From Spinactinospora alkalitolerans (GTDB lineage: Bacteria > Actinomycetota > Actinomycetes > Streptosporangiales > Streptosporangiaceae): DNA of 64,000 nucleotides. The stretch covers positions 1,054,001-1,118,000 of the forward strand of contig NZ_JACCCC010000001.1 of NCBI RefSeq assembly GCF_013408795.1. The letters are read 5' to 3'. Numbering within the stretch: position 1 is the first letter of the stretch; each line of letters starts with the position of its first letter. Position numbers and translations under genes: made by a program. Below are positions 33,059 through 41,147 of the stretch, in pieces. The notes beneath the pieces are model-generated. The model did no database searches. It was not told the origin of the DNA and saw nothing but the letters and a program-made list of their open reading frames with translations.

Positions 33059-35266
33059 GTGACGAGTTTGCACGAGCCGCTGAACAGGACGCTCGGCGAC
33101 AAGACGGCCAAGGTGCTGGCCGAGGCGCTGGACCTGCACACGGTCGGCGACCTGATGCGGCACTACCCCCGCCGCTACGCCACCAGAGGCGAGCTGACCG
33201 ATCTCGCCGGTCTCGTCGAAGGCGAGCAGGTCACCGTCATGGCCGAGGTCTCGCGAGTGAGCAAGCGCACGATGCGCAACCGCAGGGGCAGCATGCTGGA
33301 GGTCGTGGTCACCGACGGCCGGGGCAGGCTCACCCTGACCTTCTTCCACCAGCCGGCCTGGCACGAGCGCCGGCTGGTGCCGGGCCGGCGCGGGCTCTTC
33401 GCCGGCAAGGTCTCCGCCTACCGCGGGCAGCGCCAGCTCGCCCACCCCGACTACCAGATGTTCCCCGCGGAGGAGGGGGCCGACCAGGAGCGGGCGCGGG
33501 CGTTCGCCGAGGAGCTGATCCCGGTCTACCCCGCGTCGGAGAAGATCGCCTCCTGGAAGATCGCCCAGTGCGTCGGCATCGTCCTGGACCAGCTCGGGGA
33601 CGTCCCCGACGCCCTGCCGCCGCGGTTGCGCTCCGACCACCGGCTCGTCGGCCTGCGGGAGGCCTACGAACTCGTGCACCGGCCCGTCGACGGCACCGAC
33701 ATCGGCAAGGCCAGGAAGCGGCTGAAGTGGGACGAGGCCTTCGTCCTCCAGGTCGCGCTGGCCCGGCGCCGCCTCGAGGCCGCGACCCTGCCCGCCCGGG
33801 CCCGCCCGCGCGCGGCCGGCGCGCTGCTGGACGCCTTCGACGCCGCCCTGCCCTTCGCCCTCACCGAGGGCCAGCGCGACGTCGGCGAGGTGATCGCGGC
33901 GGACCTCGCCTCGACCCACCCCATGCACCGGCTGCTCCAGGGCGACGTGGGCGCCGGCAAGACGCTCGTCGCCCTGCGCGCGATGCTCCAGGTCGTCGAC
34001 GCGGGAGGGCAGGCGGTGCTGCTCGCGCCGACCGAGGTCCTGGCCCAGCAGCACCACCGCTCCATCAGCGCGATGCTCGGCCCGCTCGCCCGCGGCGGCC
34101 AGCTCGACGGCGCCGAGCACGCCACCCGGACGGCGCTGCTCACCGGCTCCCAGGGGGCCGCGGCCCGCCGCGAGGCGCTGCTCGACGCCGCATCGGGCGC
34201 GGCAGGGATCGTGGTCGGCACGCACGCCCTGCTCCAGGAGCACGTGGCCTTCGCCGACCTCGGCCTGGTGGTCGTGGACGAGCAGCACCGGTTCGGCGTC
34301 GAGCAGCGCGACGCCCTCCGGGAGAAGGCGGTCGAGGGCCGTCCGCACGTCCTCGTCATGACCGCCACCCCGATCCCGCGCACCGTCGCCATGACCGTCT
34401 ACGGCGACCTCGACGTCGTGGCGCTGACCCAGGTGCCGGCCGGCCGCGCGCCGGTGTCCACCCACGTGGTCCCGGCCCAGGACAAGCCGCACTTCCTGGC
34501 CCGGGCCTGGGACCGCATCCGCGAGGAGGTCGCTCAGGGGCGGCAGGCCTACGTCGTCTGCCCGCGTATCGGCGGCAGCGGGGAGGACAACGGGGAGGAG
34601 CAGGGGAGCGCCGCGCCCGGTCCGGACGAGGAGGGCGCGGACGCCGCCCGCCGCCCTCCGCTGGCGGTCCTGGACGTGGCGGCCGAACTGGCCGAGGGGC
34701 CGCTGTCGGGGCTGCGGGTGCGGGCGCTGCACGGCCGGCTGGTCCCGGACGAGAAGGACTCCGTCATGCGCGCCTTCGCCGCGGGGGAGGTCGACGTCCT
34801 GGTGGCGACCACGGTCATCGAGGTCGGCGTCGACGTGCCCAACGCCTCGGTGATGGCGATCATGGACGCCGACCGCTTCGGCGTCTCCCAGTTGCACCAG
34901 TTGCGCGGCCGCATCGGCCGCGGCGGGCTCCCCGGCCTGTGCCTGCTGGTCACCGACGCGGTCGAAGGGGCGCCGTCGCGCGAGCGGCTCGCGGCGGTGG
35001 CCGCCACGACCGACGGATTCCAGCTGTCACGGGTGGACCTGGAGCAGCGCCGCGAGGGCGACGTGCTCGGCGACGCCCAGTCCGGCCGCCGCTCCTCCCT
35101 GCGGATGCTCACCCTGCTGCGCGACGAGGAGCTCATCCGCGAGGCCCGCGAGGAGGCCGTCGCCTTCGTCGAGGCCGACCCCGGACTCGCCTCGCACCCC
35201 CCGCTGGCCGAGGCGCTGGAGGACCTGCTCACCGAGGACCGGGCGGAGTACCTGGAGAAGACGTGA
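33059..35266 (+). CDS. recG: ATP-dependent DNA helicase RecG
   Basis: A 735-aa superfamily 2 helicase that reverses stalled forks and branch-migrates Holliday junctions. An N-terminal wedge/OB domain (about residues 45-170) precedes the helicase core: Walker A GDVGAGKT at 295-302, DEQH box (VVVDEQHRFG), MTATPIPRT, and the motif VI region QLRGRIGRGGLPGLC. An insertion of about 25 acidic residues (EDNGEEQGSAAPGPDEEG) lies between the two helicase lobes. GTG start at 33059 with GGGGGAG upstream. Confidence 0.96.
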   Translation: MTSLHEPLNRTLGDKTAKVLAEALDLHTVGDLMRHYPRRYATRGELTDLAGLVEGEQVTVMAEVSRVSKRTMRNRRGSMLEVVVTDGRGRLTLTFFHQPAWHERRLVPGRRGLFAGKVSAYRGQRQLAHPDYQMFPAEEGADQERARAFAEELIPVYPASEKIASWKIAQCVGIVLDQLGDVPDALPPRLRSDHRLVGLREAYELVHRPVDGTDIGKARKRLKWDEAFVLQVALARRRLEAATLPARARPRAAGALLDAFDAALPFALTEGQRDVGEVIAADLASTHPMHRLLQGDVGAGKTLVALRAMLQVVDAGGQAVLLAPTEVLAQQHHRSISAMLGPLARGGQLDGAEHATRTALLTGSQGAAARREALLDAASGAAGIVVGTHALLQEHVAFADLGLVVVDEQHRFGVEQRDALREKAVEGRPHVLVMTATPIPRTVAMTVYGDLDVVALTQVPAGRAPVSTHVVPAQDKPHFLARAWDRIREEVAQGRQAYVVCPRIGGSGEDNGEEQGSAAPGPDEEGADAARRPPLAVLDVAAELAEGPLSGLRVRALHGRLVPDEKDSVMRAFAAGEVDVLVATTVIEVGVDVPNASVMAIMDADRFGVSQLHQLRGRIGRGGLPGLCLLVTDAVEGAPSRERLAAVAATTDGFQLSRVDLEQRREGDVLGDAQSGRRSSLRMLTLLRDEELIREAREEAVAFVEADPGLASHPPLAEALEDLLTEDRAEYLEKT

Positions 35267-35290
35267 CGGCGTGCCGCTCCTCTCGGTTTG

Positions 35291-35579
35291 GAGAAACCTC
35301 GACCACTGGGGGTCTTCAACCTCGGCCCCGGGAGGGGTTCGTGCGGGTGAGGTTCTCTCGTGTGGCCGGAGGCCCGTTGAGGTGAACGCCGCACCCGTGC
35401 GCGAAGCGGAGCCGCCGCCTCGGGCTGGGGCCGATACCGCGGTTTCGGTCTGGAGTACACGCCCACGGTGTGCTTCGCGCGGAGCCGGGTGCTCCCGCGA
35501 AAAACGGGCCTGCGGCCACACGGCGGGCCACCCGTTCACCGCGAACCCCTGTGGCTGAGGTTGCAAACCTCCCTGCGGT
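35291..35579 (-). repeat. Foldback intergenic element, copy 3 (~300 bp)
   Basis: An inverted copy of the element at 20990-21300. Its own arms are inverted too: GTGTGGCCGGAGGCCCG near the left and CGGGCCTGCGGCCACAC near the right, with AACCTCGGCC-type ends. It lies immediately after recG and ends just before rsmD. Confidence 0.75.
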
Positions 35580-35604
35580 CCCGGTTTCCCTTAACGTGGT
35601 GCGC

Positions 35605-36186
35605 ATGACCCGCATCATCGCCGGTGCCGCCGGCGGGCGCAGGCTCGCCGTTCCCGACGGGCGGACCACCCGCCCGACCAGCGACCGCGCGCGCGAGGCG
35701 CTGTTCGCCTCCGTGCTGTCCGACCTCGGCCCGCTGACCGGCCTGCGCGCACTCGACCTCTACGCCGGCTCCGGCGCGGTCGGCCTGGAGGCGCTGTCGC
35801 GCGGGGCCGCGCACGTGCTGCTGGTCGAGGCCGACCGGCGCGCGGCGGGCGTCATCCGGCGCAACATCGACGGCATCGGCCTGCCCGGGGCGGTGCTGGC
35901 CGCCGACCGGGTGGAGCGGGTGCTCGCCAGGGGGCCGGGCGCCGACCCCTACGACCTCGTCGTCGCCGATCCGCCCTATGCCATGAGCGGCGCCGAGGTC
36001 GCCGGCGTGCTGGAGGCGCTGCGCGACCGGGGCTGGCTGGCGGGGGACGCGCTGGTCGTCATCGAGCGGGCGAGTAGAACCGCCGACCTGAAATGGCCGG
36101 AAGGGTACGAACCGGCCAGGGTCCGTCGATACGGAGAAACGGCGCTTTGGTACGGTCACGCCGCGAGTCTCCACGATCGGACCTGA
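35605..36186 (+). CDS. rsmD: 16S rRNA (guanine(966)-N2)-methyltransferase
   Basis: A 193-aa class I SAM-dependent methyltransferase. The MTRIIAGAAGGRRLAVP opening, RPTSDRAREALF, DLYAGSGAVGLEALSRGA (SAM site) and the catalytic DPPY (VVADPPYAMSG) are all present. No Shine-Dalgarno is evident; start ATG 35605. It is followed by coaD 68 bp later, the usual rsmD-coaD pair. Confidence 0.93.
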   Translation: MTRIIAGAAGGRRLAVPDGRTTRPTSDRAREALFASVLSDLGPLTGLRALDLYAGSGAVGLEALSRGAAHVLLVEADRRAAGVIRRNIDGIGLPGAVLAADRVERVLARGPGADPYDLVVADPPYAMSGAEVAGVLEALRDRGWLAGDALVVIERASRTADLKWPEGYEPARVRRYGETALWYGHAASLHDRT

Positions 36187-36254
36187 CCGTTTCGGCAGAA
36201 TCCTCCTCAGGTGGCTCGTCGTCCGCTGGAAGTCACCAGAGAGGAGCGGTCCCC

Positions 36255-36737
36255 GTGCGCCGTGTCGTCTGCCCAGGGTCCTTCGACCCCGTCACCAATG
36301 GCCACATCGACATCATCGGCCGCGCCGCCAGGCAGAACGACGAGGTGATCGCCGCCATCCTCAACAACGTGAACAAGCACGGCCTGTTCAGCGTCGAGGA
36401 GAAGCTGGAGATGCTGGCCGAGTCCACCCGGGAGTTCGGCAACGTCCGGGTGGCCCAGTTCGGCGGCCTGCTGGTGGACTTCTGCCGGGAGAACGGGGTC
36501 TCCGCGATCGTCCGCAGCCTGCGCTCGGTCAGCGACTTCGACTACGAGCTGCAGATCGCCCAGATGAACTACCAGCTCTCTGGCGTGGAGACGTTGTTCA
36601 TGACGGCCAACCCGCAGTACTCCTTCCTCAGCTCCAGCCTGGTCAAGGAGGTCGCCCAGCACGGCGGGGACGTCAGCAGCCTGGTGACCCCCTTCGTCGA
36701 GGAGCGGCTGCGCGCCAAGTACGCGGCCCGCGGCTGA
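36255..36737 (+). CDS. coaD: Pantetheine-phosphate adenylyltransferase
   Basis: A 160-aa nucleotidyltransferase for the penultimate step of coenzyme A synthesis. CPGSFDPVTNGH contains the TxGH motif (residues 14-17), and FLSSSLVKEV is the conserved ISSSxVKE-type element. GTG start at 36255 with GAGGAG upstream. Confidence 0.96.
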   Translation: MRRVVCPGSFDPVTNGHIDIIGRAARQNDEVIAAILNNVNKHGLFSVEEKLEMLAESTREFGNVRVAQFGGLLVDFCRENGVSAIVRSLRSVSDFDYELQIAQMNYQLSGVETLFMTANPQYSFLSSSLVKEVAQHGGDVSSLVTPFVEERLRAKYAARG

Positions 36738-36799
36738 TCCGGGCGGCCCCGACCCGGCCGGAGCCGACCGCTGATTTGGGGCCGACCTGCTCCTGTCGC

Positions 36800-36805
36800 T
36801 AAACT
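36800..36805 (+). promoter_or_regulatory. -10 element for the DUF177-rpmF transcript
   Basis: TAAACT lies 19 bp before the ATG at 36824, in the 86-bp gap after coaD, and is a good actinobacterial -10 hexamer. The -35 region is unclear. Confidence 0.45.
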
Positions 36806-36823
36806 CGGACTTCGATTGTGCCC

Positions 36824-37501
36824 ATGGCCCGGTCGAGCGGCCGCCGTCGCCGAGCGGCCGAGCATCCGTCAGCACCCCGCGCACGCGGGGCGAGTTCCAC
36901 TGAAAGCGCGATTACCCTGTCTCGTCTAGATCCCCGCGCCCCCTTCGTGGTCGACACCCGACCACTGGGCCGCCAGCCAGGTTCGATGCGAACGCACAGC
37001 CGCGTCGTGCCCGCTCCCGACGCGCTCGCCGTCGGGATGACCGGCGTGCCCGAGGGCTCCGACATCGAGTTGGACCTCCGGCTCGAAGCGGTCATGGAGG
37101 GCGTGCTCGTCACGGGCACGGCGCGTGCGCGGCTGGAGGGGGAGTGCGCGCGCTGCCTCGACCCGCTGGCCGACGCGGTCGAGGTGGAGTTCCAGGAGCT
37201 CTTCCGGTACCCCTCGGACGACGACGCAGCGGGCCGCGGCGGCGGCGCCGAGGTGGACGCGGAGGCCGAGGAGGAGGACTACTATCTTGAGGGCGACCTG
37301 CTCGACCTCGAACCGGTGGTCCGCGACGCGGTCGTGCTCGCGCTGCCGCTCTCACCGCTGTGCCGGGAGGACTGCCCCGGCCTGTGCGTCGAGTGCGGCG
37401 TGAAACTGGCGGACGCCGGTCCCGAACACGGTCACGGCGACCGCATCGACCCCCGGTGGGAGTCGCTGCGGAAGCTGGGCGAGGAGTCAGGCGACCAGTG
37501 A
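36824..37501 (+). CDS. DUF177 (YceD) family protein
   Basis: A 225-aa protein of the DUF177/YceD family, linked in many bacteria to ribosome/23S rRNA accumulation and coded next to rpmF, as here. LDPRAPFVVDTRPLGRQPGSM, LEAVMEGVLVTGTARARLEGECARCLDP and the C-terminal CREDCPGLCVECG cysteines are characteristic. The start is uncertain. ATG 36824 adds roughly 35 Arg/Ala-rich residues compared with Streptomyces homologues, and no good start codon with ribosome site lies nearer the conserved part. Confidence 0.85.
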   Translation: MARSSGRRRRAAEHPSAPRARGASSTESAITLSRLDPRAPFVVDTRPLGRQPGSMRTHSRVVPAPDALAVGMTGVPEGSDIELDLRLEAVMEGVLVTGTARARLEGECARCLDPLADAVEVEFQELFRYPSDDDAAGRGGGAEVDAEAEEEDYYLEGDLLDLEPVVRDAVVLALPLSPLCREDCPGLCVECGVKLADAGPEHGHGDRIDPRWESLRKLGEESGDQ

Positions 37502-37614
37502 GCCCGTCGGCCGCGGCCGGACGGGATCACGTGGTGACCGACTCCAGAGCACGGGGTTGCACCGGCGGGCTCGGTCGGCGCAACCCGCAAGGCCCGCGCT
37601 CTTCGGACCGGGCC

Positions 37615-37736
37615 GCATCCCCGGTGTGAGCGGGGATGGCCCGCCCGAGGGCGGGCGGTCCCCAGGAGCACGGTGTTCCCGCGAACGCGGGGACTGACCC
37701 GAGAAAAGTTGGCTCCCGCGCCCGCGGGGGTGACCC
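37615..37736 (+). promoter_or_regulatory. Cluster of four GC hairpins before rpmF
   Basis: Four consecutive inverted repeats occupy the 247-bp gap between the DUF177 gene and rpmF: CATCCCC/GGGGATG, GCCCGCCC/GGGCGGGC, TCCCCGCG-type TCCCGCG/CGCGGGGA, and CCCGCG/CGCGGG. They could fold as a structured mRNA leader or processing site ahead of the L32 gene. Function not known. Confidence 0.4.
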
Positions 37737-37748
37737 AGGAGGATTGAA

Positions 37749-37925
37749 GTGGCCGTCCCGAAGCGGAAGATGTCGCGGAGCAACACCCGCACCCGCCGTT
37801 CCCAGTGGAAGGCGTCGCGCCCGGCGCTGGTCAACTGCCCGCGCTGCCGTGACCCCAAGCTCCCGCACGTCGCCTGCCCCACGTGCGGCACCTACAACAA
37901 CCGCCAGGTCGTCAACCCGGCGTAA
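37749..37925 (+). CDS. rpmF: 50S ribosomal protein L32
   Basis: A 58-aa ribosomal protein. It begins with GTG read as Met, then [20 protein letters not shown]. The two CxxC pairs (CPRC, CPTC) make it the zinc-binding form. AGGAGG lies six bases upstream. Order is DUF177, rpmF, rnc, mutM. Confidence 0.95.
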   Translation: MAVPKRKMSRSNTRTRRSQWKASRPALVNCPRCRDPKLPHVACPTCGTYNNRQVVNPA

Positions 37926-38192
37926 CGCGGACGAAGGCGGGCTCAGGCGATGGGCCCGCCCTTTGTCGTCTCCGCGGCCCTGGCATCCGCAGGGCACACC
38001 GTGTCGATACGGGAACATCCCGAGGCCGTGGTGGCCGCCGGGGAGACCTCCTCCGCGGCGCTCACCTCGCTCTCGAGCGTCCCTGGTCGGCCCCGCATCG
38101 CAGCCGTACCCACCCGGGCCCGCGTCCGCGGGCCGCCGGTCGCCAGCGCGTCCTTGGTCGCCGCGCGGCGCAGAAAGGGATGTGAACGTCGA

Positions 38193-38921
38193 GTGGCCAC
38201 GCAACTGTCCGCGGCCGAGGCCCGCGAGTTCCACCGGGCGATCGGGGTCGAACTCGATTCCACGGTGCTCACCCGCGCCCTCACCCACCGCTCCTACGCC
38301 TACGAGAAGGGCGGCCTGCCGACCAACGAGCGGCTGGAGTTCCTCGGCGACTCCGTGCTCGGACTGGTCGTCACCGACACCCTCTTCCGCAACCACCCCG
38401 ACCTCCCGGAGGGCCAGCTCGCCAAGCTGCGCGCCGCCGTGGTCAACATGCGCGCGCTCGCCGACGTGGCCCGCGGGCTGGGCATCGGCCGCTACATCCG
38501 GCTCGGCCGCGGCGAGGAGGGCACCGGCGGCAGGGACAAGTCCTCGATCCTCGCCGACACGCTGGAGGCGATCATCGGCGCGGTCTACCTGGACCGGGGG
38601 CTGGACACGGCCTCGGACCTGGTACACCGGCTCTTCGACCCGATGATCGCGAAGGCGTCCGGGCTCGGCGCGGGCCTGGACTGGAAGACGTCGCTGCAGG
38701 AGCTCACCGCCGCCGAACTGCTCGGCGTTCCCGAGTACCACGTCGACGAGAGCGGCCCCGACCACCAGAAGACGTTCCGCGCCACCGTGCGCGTGGCCGG
38801 CCAGAGCCACGGCTCCGGTGAGGGCCGCAGCAAGAAGGAGGCCGAGCAGCAGGCGGCGGAGTCCGCGTGGAAGGCCATCCGCGCCCAGTCGAACGCCAAG
38901 CGCTCCGGTATCGAAGGCTGA
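38193..38921 (+). CDS. rnc: Ribonuclease III
   Basis: A 242-aa double-strand-specific endoribonuclease for rRNA and mRNA processing. The catalytic signature [12 protein letters not shown] carries E49 and D53, and [13 protein letters not shown] supplies the second acidic pair. A C-terminal double-stranded RNA-binding domain (about residues 168-235) ends with [16 protein letters not shown]. The GTG start at 38193 is 12 bases after AAGGGA. The frame is open to 37950, but that upstream stretch does not look coding. Confidence 0.94.
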   Translation: MATQLSAAEAREFHRAIGVELDSTVLTRALTHRSYAYEKGGLPTNERLEFLGDSVLGLVVTDTLFRNHPDLPEGQLAKLRAAVVNMRALADVARGLGIGRYIRLGRGEEGTGGRDKSSILADTLEAIIGAVYLDRGLDTASDLVHRLFDPMIAKASGLGAGLDWKTSLQELTAAELLGVPEYHVDESGPDHQKTFRATVRVAGQSHGSGEGRSKKEAEQQAAESAWKAIRAQSNAKRSGIEG

Positions 38922-38929
38922 GCGCGGCC

Positions 38930-39811
38930 ATGCCCGAGCTTCCCGAGGTCGAGGTCGTCCGGCACGGACTGCGGCGCTGGCTCACCGGCGGCACCATCGG
39001 CGCGGTGACGGTCCTGCACCCGCGGTCGGTGCGCCGGCACCTTCCCGGACCCGCGGACTTCGCCGACCGCCTGGTCGGCCGGAACGTCACCGAGGTGTGC
39101 CGCAGGGGCAAGTACCTGTGGATGCCCCTGGACTCCGGCGACGCGCTGCTGGCGCACCTGGGCATGAGCGGCCAGTTGCTGCTGCAGCCGCCCGGGCACG
39201 AGCCGGAGCGGCACCTGCGGGTGCGCCTCGGACTGGACGTCCCGCCGGACGCCGCAGAGCGCGAGCTGCGCTTCGTCGACCAGCGCACGTTCGGCCACCT
39301 GCTGGTGGACCGGCTCGTGCCCGACGACGCCGGCGTCGGCCTGCCCGCCGTCATCGCCCACATCGCCCGCGATCCGCTCGACCCGGCCTTCGACGACGAC
39401 GCCTTCGCCCTGGCCCTGCGCCGCAGGCGGACCGGCGTCAAGCGCGCGCTGCTGGACCAGTCGCTGATCAGCGGGGTCGGCAACATCTACGCCGACGAGG
39501 CGCTGTGGCGCTCCCGGACGCACTGGGCGCGGCCCACCGAGAGGATCAGCGCCCCGGAGACCGCCAGGCTGCTGGAGGCGGTGCGCGCGGTCATGCGCGA
39601 GGCACTGGCCGAGGGAGGGACGTCCTTCGACAGCCTCTACGTCAACGTCAACGGGGAGAGCGGGTACTTCGAGCGCGGGCTCAACGCCTACGGCAGGCGC
39701 GACCTGCCCTGCGGGCGCTGCGGCACGCCGATCCGGCGCGAGGTGTTCATGAACCGCTCGTCGTTCAGCTGCCCGAAGTGCCAGCCCGTGCCGCCCGCCG
39801 CGCGCTTCTAA
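38930..39811 (+). CDS. mutM: Formamidopyrimidine-DNA glycosylase
   Basis: A 293-aa base-excision repair enzyme removing oxidised purines. It has the catalytic N-terminus MPELPEVE (P2, E3), a lysine in the RRGKYLW loop, the H2TH motif [19 protein letters not shown] and the C-terminal zinc finger [25 protein letters not shown] with four cysteines. It starts 8 bp after rnc, so the two are co-transcribed. Confidence 0.95.
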   Translation: MPELPEVEVVRHGLRRWLTGGTIGAVTVLHPRSVRRHLPGPADFADRLVGRNVTEVCRRGKYLWMPLDSGDALLAHLGMSGQLLLQPPGHEPERHLRVRLGLDVPPDAAERELRFVDQRTFGHLLVDRLVPDDAGVGLPAVIAHIARDPLDPAFDDDAFALALRRRRTGVKRALLDQSLISGVGNIYADEALWRSRTHWARPTERISAPETARLLEAVRAVMREALAEGGTSFDSLYVNVNGESGYFERGLNAYGRRDLPCGRCGTPIRREVFMNRSSFSCPKCQPVPPAARF

Positions 39812-39836
39812 GAGAATCCGGGGCGGAGGGTGAGGA

Positions 39837-39872
39837 GGTCGGCTGTCGCAGTGCGCGTAGCGCCGGCGGCAC
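39837..39872 (+). repeat. 36-bp dispersed intergenic repeat, copy D
   Basis: A plus-strand copy that fits the consensus exactly. It is followed by a second arm (GCGGCGACCAACGCC) that is complementary in part to its own start, and by CTTGTACGAACCTGACCG, which resembles the flank of copy B. It lies between mutM and acyP. Confidence 0.8.
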
Positions 39873-39944
39873 GCTCCCGCGGCGACCAACGCCTTGTACG
39901 AACCTGACCGCGAAATTTCAGTAGGCCGTTAATGGGGATCGCCG

Positions 39945-40220
39945 ATGAGTGACATTCGCCTGACCGCCTGGGTGCGCGGCCGCGTGCAGGGGGTCGGCTT
40001 CCGGTGGTGGGTGCGCGCCCGCGCGCTGGAGCTGGGACTCGCCGGGGCCGCGACCAACCTGGACGACGGCAGGGTCGAGGTGGTCGCCGAGGGCCCGCGC
40101 GACCGGTGTGAGCAATTGCTCGTTCTACTTCGCGGCGGCACAACGCCTGGTCAGGTGGAATCCGTGACGGAACGCTGGGCGAACTCCACGGGTTCCTTCT
40201 CCGGTTTCGTTGAACGATGA
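39945..40220 (+). CDS. acyP: Acylphosphatase
   Basis: A 91-aa single-domain enzyme hydrolysing acyl phosphates. The signature [13 protein letters not shown] contains the catalytic arginine (about residue 20), and [15 protein letters not shown] contains the catalytic asparagine (about residue 38). It lies upstream of smc as in other actinobacteria. Confidence 0.93.
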   Translation: MSDIRLTAWVRGRVQGVGFRWWVRARALELGLAGAATNLDDGRVEVVAEGPRDRCEQLLVLLRGGTTPGQVESVTERWANSTGSFSGFVER

Positions 40221-40557
40221 GTATCCTAGGGGGGCGACGCGGTTCGTGAGCGCCACTGGGCACCGCTGCCCGGGAGACCGTCGGCCACCGCACAGGCGGC
40301 ATTCGCCGCCCCGTGGTGGGTGCACCGGGGGGACCCCAGGGGGTGCTCGATCACGAGCCGTGCGCTGTGACCTGCCCGGTTACACAGAGTTATCTCAAGT
40401 GTTCATTCAACCTTGACCGGTGGCTCGCATGGTGAGACTCTGGAAGACAAACCGCGCGCTTTTTAAGCCCACGACGCGGCAGTCGATTTCAGCCGCATAT
40501 TCCGTGGCTCACACGTGCGTGTATTCATCCGGTCACTCAATGTGGAGGACCCACATC
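40221..40557 (+). other. Intergenic region acyP to small coiled-coil gene
   Basis: This 337-bp stretch becomes AT-richer toward its end. TTGACC at about 40413 and TATTCA at about 40523 could be promoter elements for the following gene. No gene, repeat copy or strong hairpin was found. Confidence 0.4.
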
Positions 40558-40749
40558 ATGGCGAAGGCTCTGTTCGGCCACGTCGGCGGTCCTGACCCTC
40601 GTATGGTTCAGGAAATGCGGCGGCTGCAGAAGCGAGTACGGGACCTCGAAGACGAGGTGGGCCGGCTCCAGGCACACAACGACCAGCTTTCCGCGACAGT
40701 GGCCGATGTCGCTGTCAGCGCATCCGACCGCGAGCCGGCTCTGGCCTAG
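40558..40749 (+). CDS. Small conserved actinobacterial coiled-coil protein
   Basis: A 63-aa protein starting MAKALFGHVGGPDPRMVQEM. Residues 18-50 form a coiled coil (EMRRLQKRVRDLEDEVGRLQAHNDQL). Similar small proteins lie in front of smc in Streptomyces; their function is unknown to me. GGAGGA precedes the ATG. The frame is open to 40420, but the ribosome site supports 40558. A hairpin follows at 40772. Confidence 0.85.
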   Translation: MAKALFGHVGGPDPRMVQEMRRLQKRVRDLEDEVGRLQAHNDQLSATVADVAVSASDREPALA

Positions 40750-40771
40750 CTCCCGACCCGCGCGAGACGTT

Positions 40772-40803
40772 AAGGGACGCCCTCACTGCCTCCGGCGTCC
40801 CTT
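40772..40803 (+). terminator. Hairpin after the small coiled-coil gene
   Basis: AAGGGACGCC (40772-40781) and GGCGTCCCTT (40794-40803) form a perfect 10-bp stem with a 12-base loop, 22 bp after the stop. No T-tract. Confidence 0.65.
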
Positions 40804-40884
40804 GGAGGTCGGCATCGGTGCTCCGCGCAACCCTCTCCGGCCGTCCTTCTCGATCGTTTCCCGCAATATTATCGAGGGTTTACC

Positions 40885-40925
40885 CCGAGTTGTTTTCCGA
40901 CAATCCTCGGTGATTTAGTTATTTT
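40885..40925 (+). terminator. Intrinsic terminator-like hairpin with T-rich tail upstream of smc
   Basis: CCGAGTTGT, loop TTTCCG and ACAA-TC-CTCGG form a 9-bp stem with a 2-base bulge, followed by the T-rich TTTAGTTATTTTT. This AT-rich island stands out in the 398-bp gap 40750-41147 before smc; the rest of that gap holds nothing recognisable. Confidence 0.55.
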
Positions 40926-41147
40926 TCGCGGACCCCGGCTCCGCCGCCATCCCCGCGATGCCCCCCTTCCGCGGAGCCGTCCGCGGCACCGTGGCGACTC
41001 CCCCGATCCGGTGCCCCGGCCTCATCGACGACGGCGCTCGCGCGCCGCCCGCCCGGGCCGCACGTTTCGCATCCGGCACCGGATGTCCTCCGTTCGTGGC
41101 ACTCTTACCGGGGAGAAACGCGAGCGGACGAGGGGAGACGCACGGCC

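Noticed and set aside
37615-37736. CRISPR-like units resembling type I-E repeats before rpmF
   Set aside because: Three sequences look like GTGTTCCCGCGAACGCGGGG-type units, but spacing is irregular (about 30 bp, then 6 bp), the units differ, and no cas gene is present.
37950-38192. N-terminal extension or separate small gene before rnc
   Set aside because: The stretch is open but low in complexity, lacks a ribosome site at its ATG, and RNase III proteins do not have such an extension.
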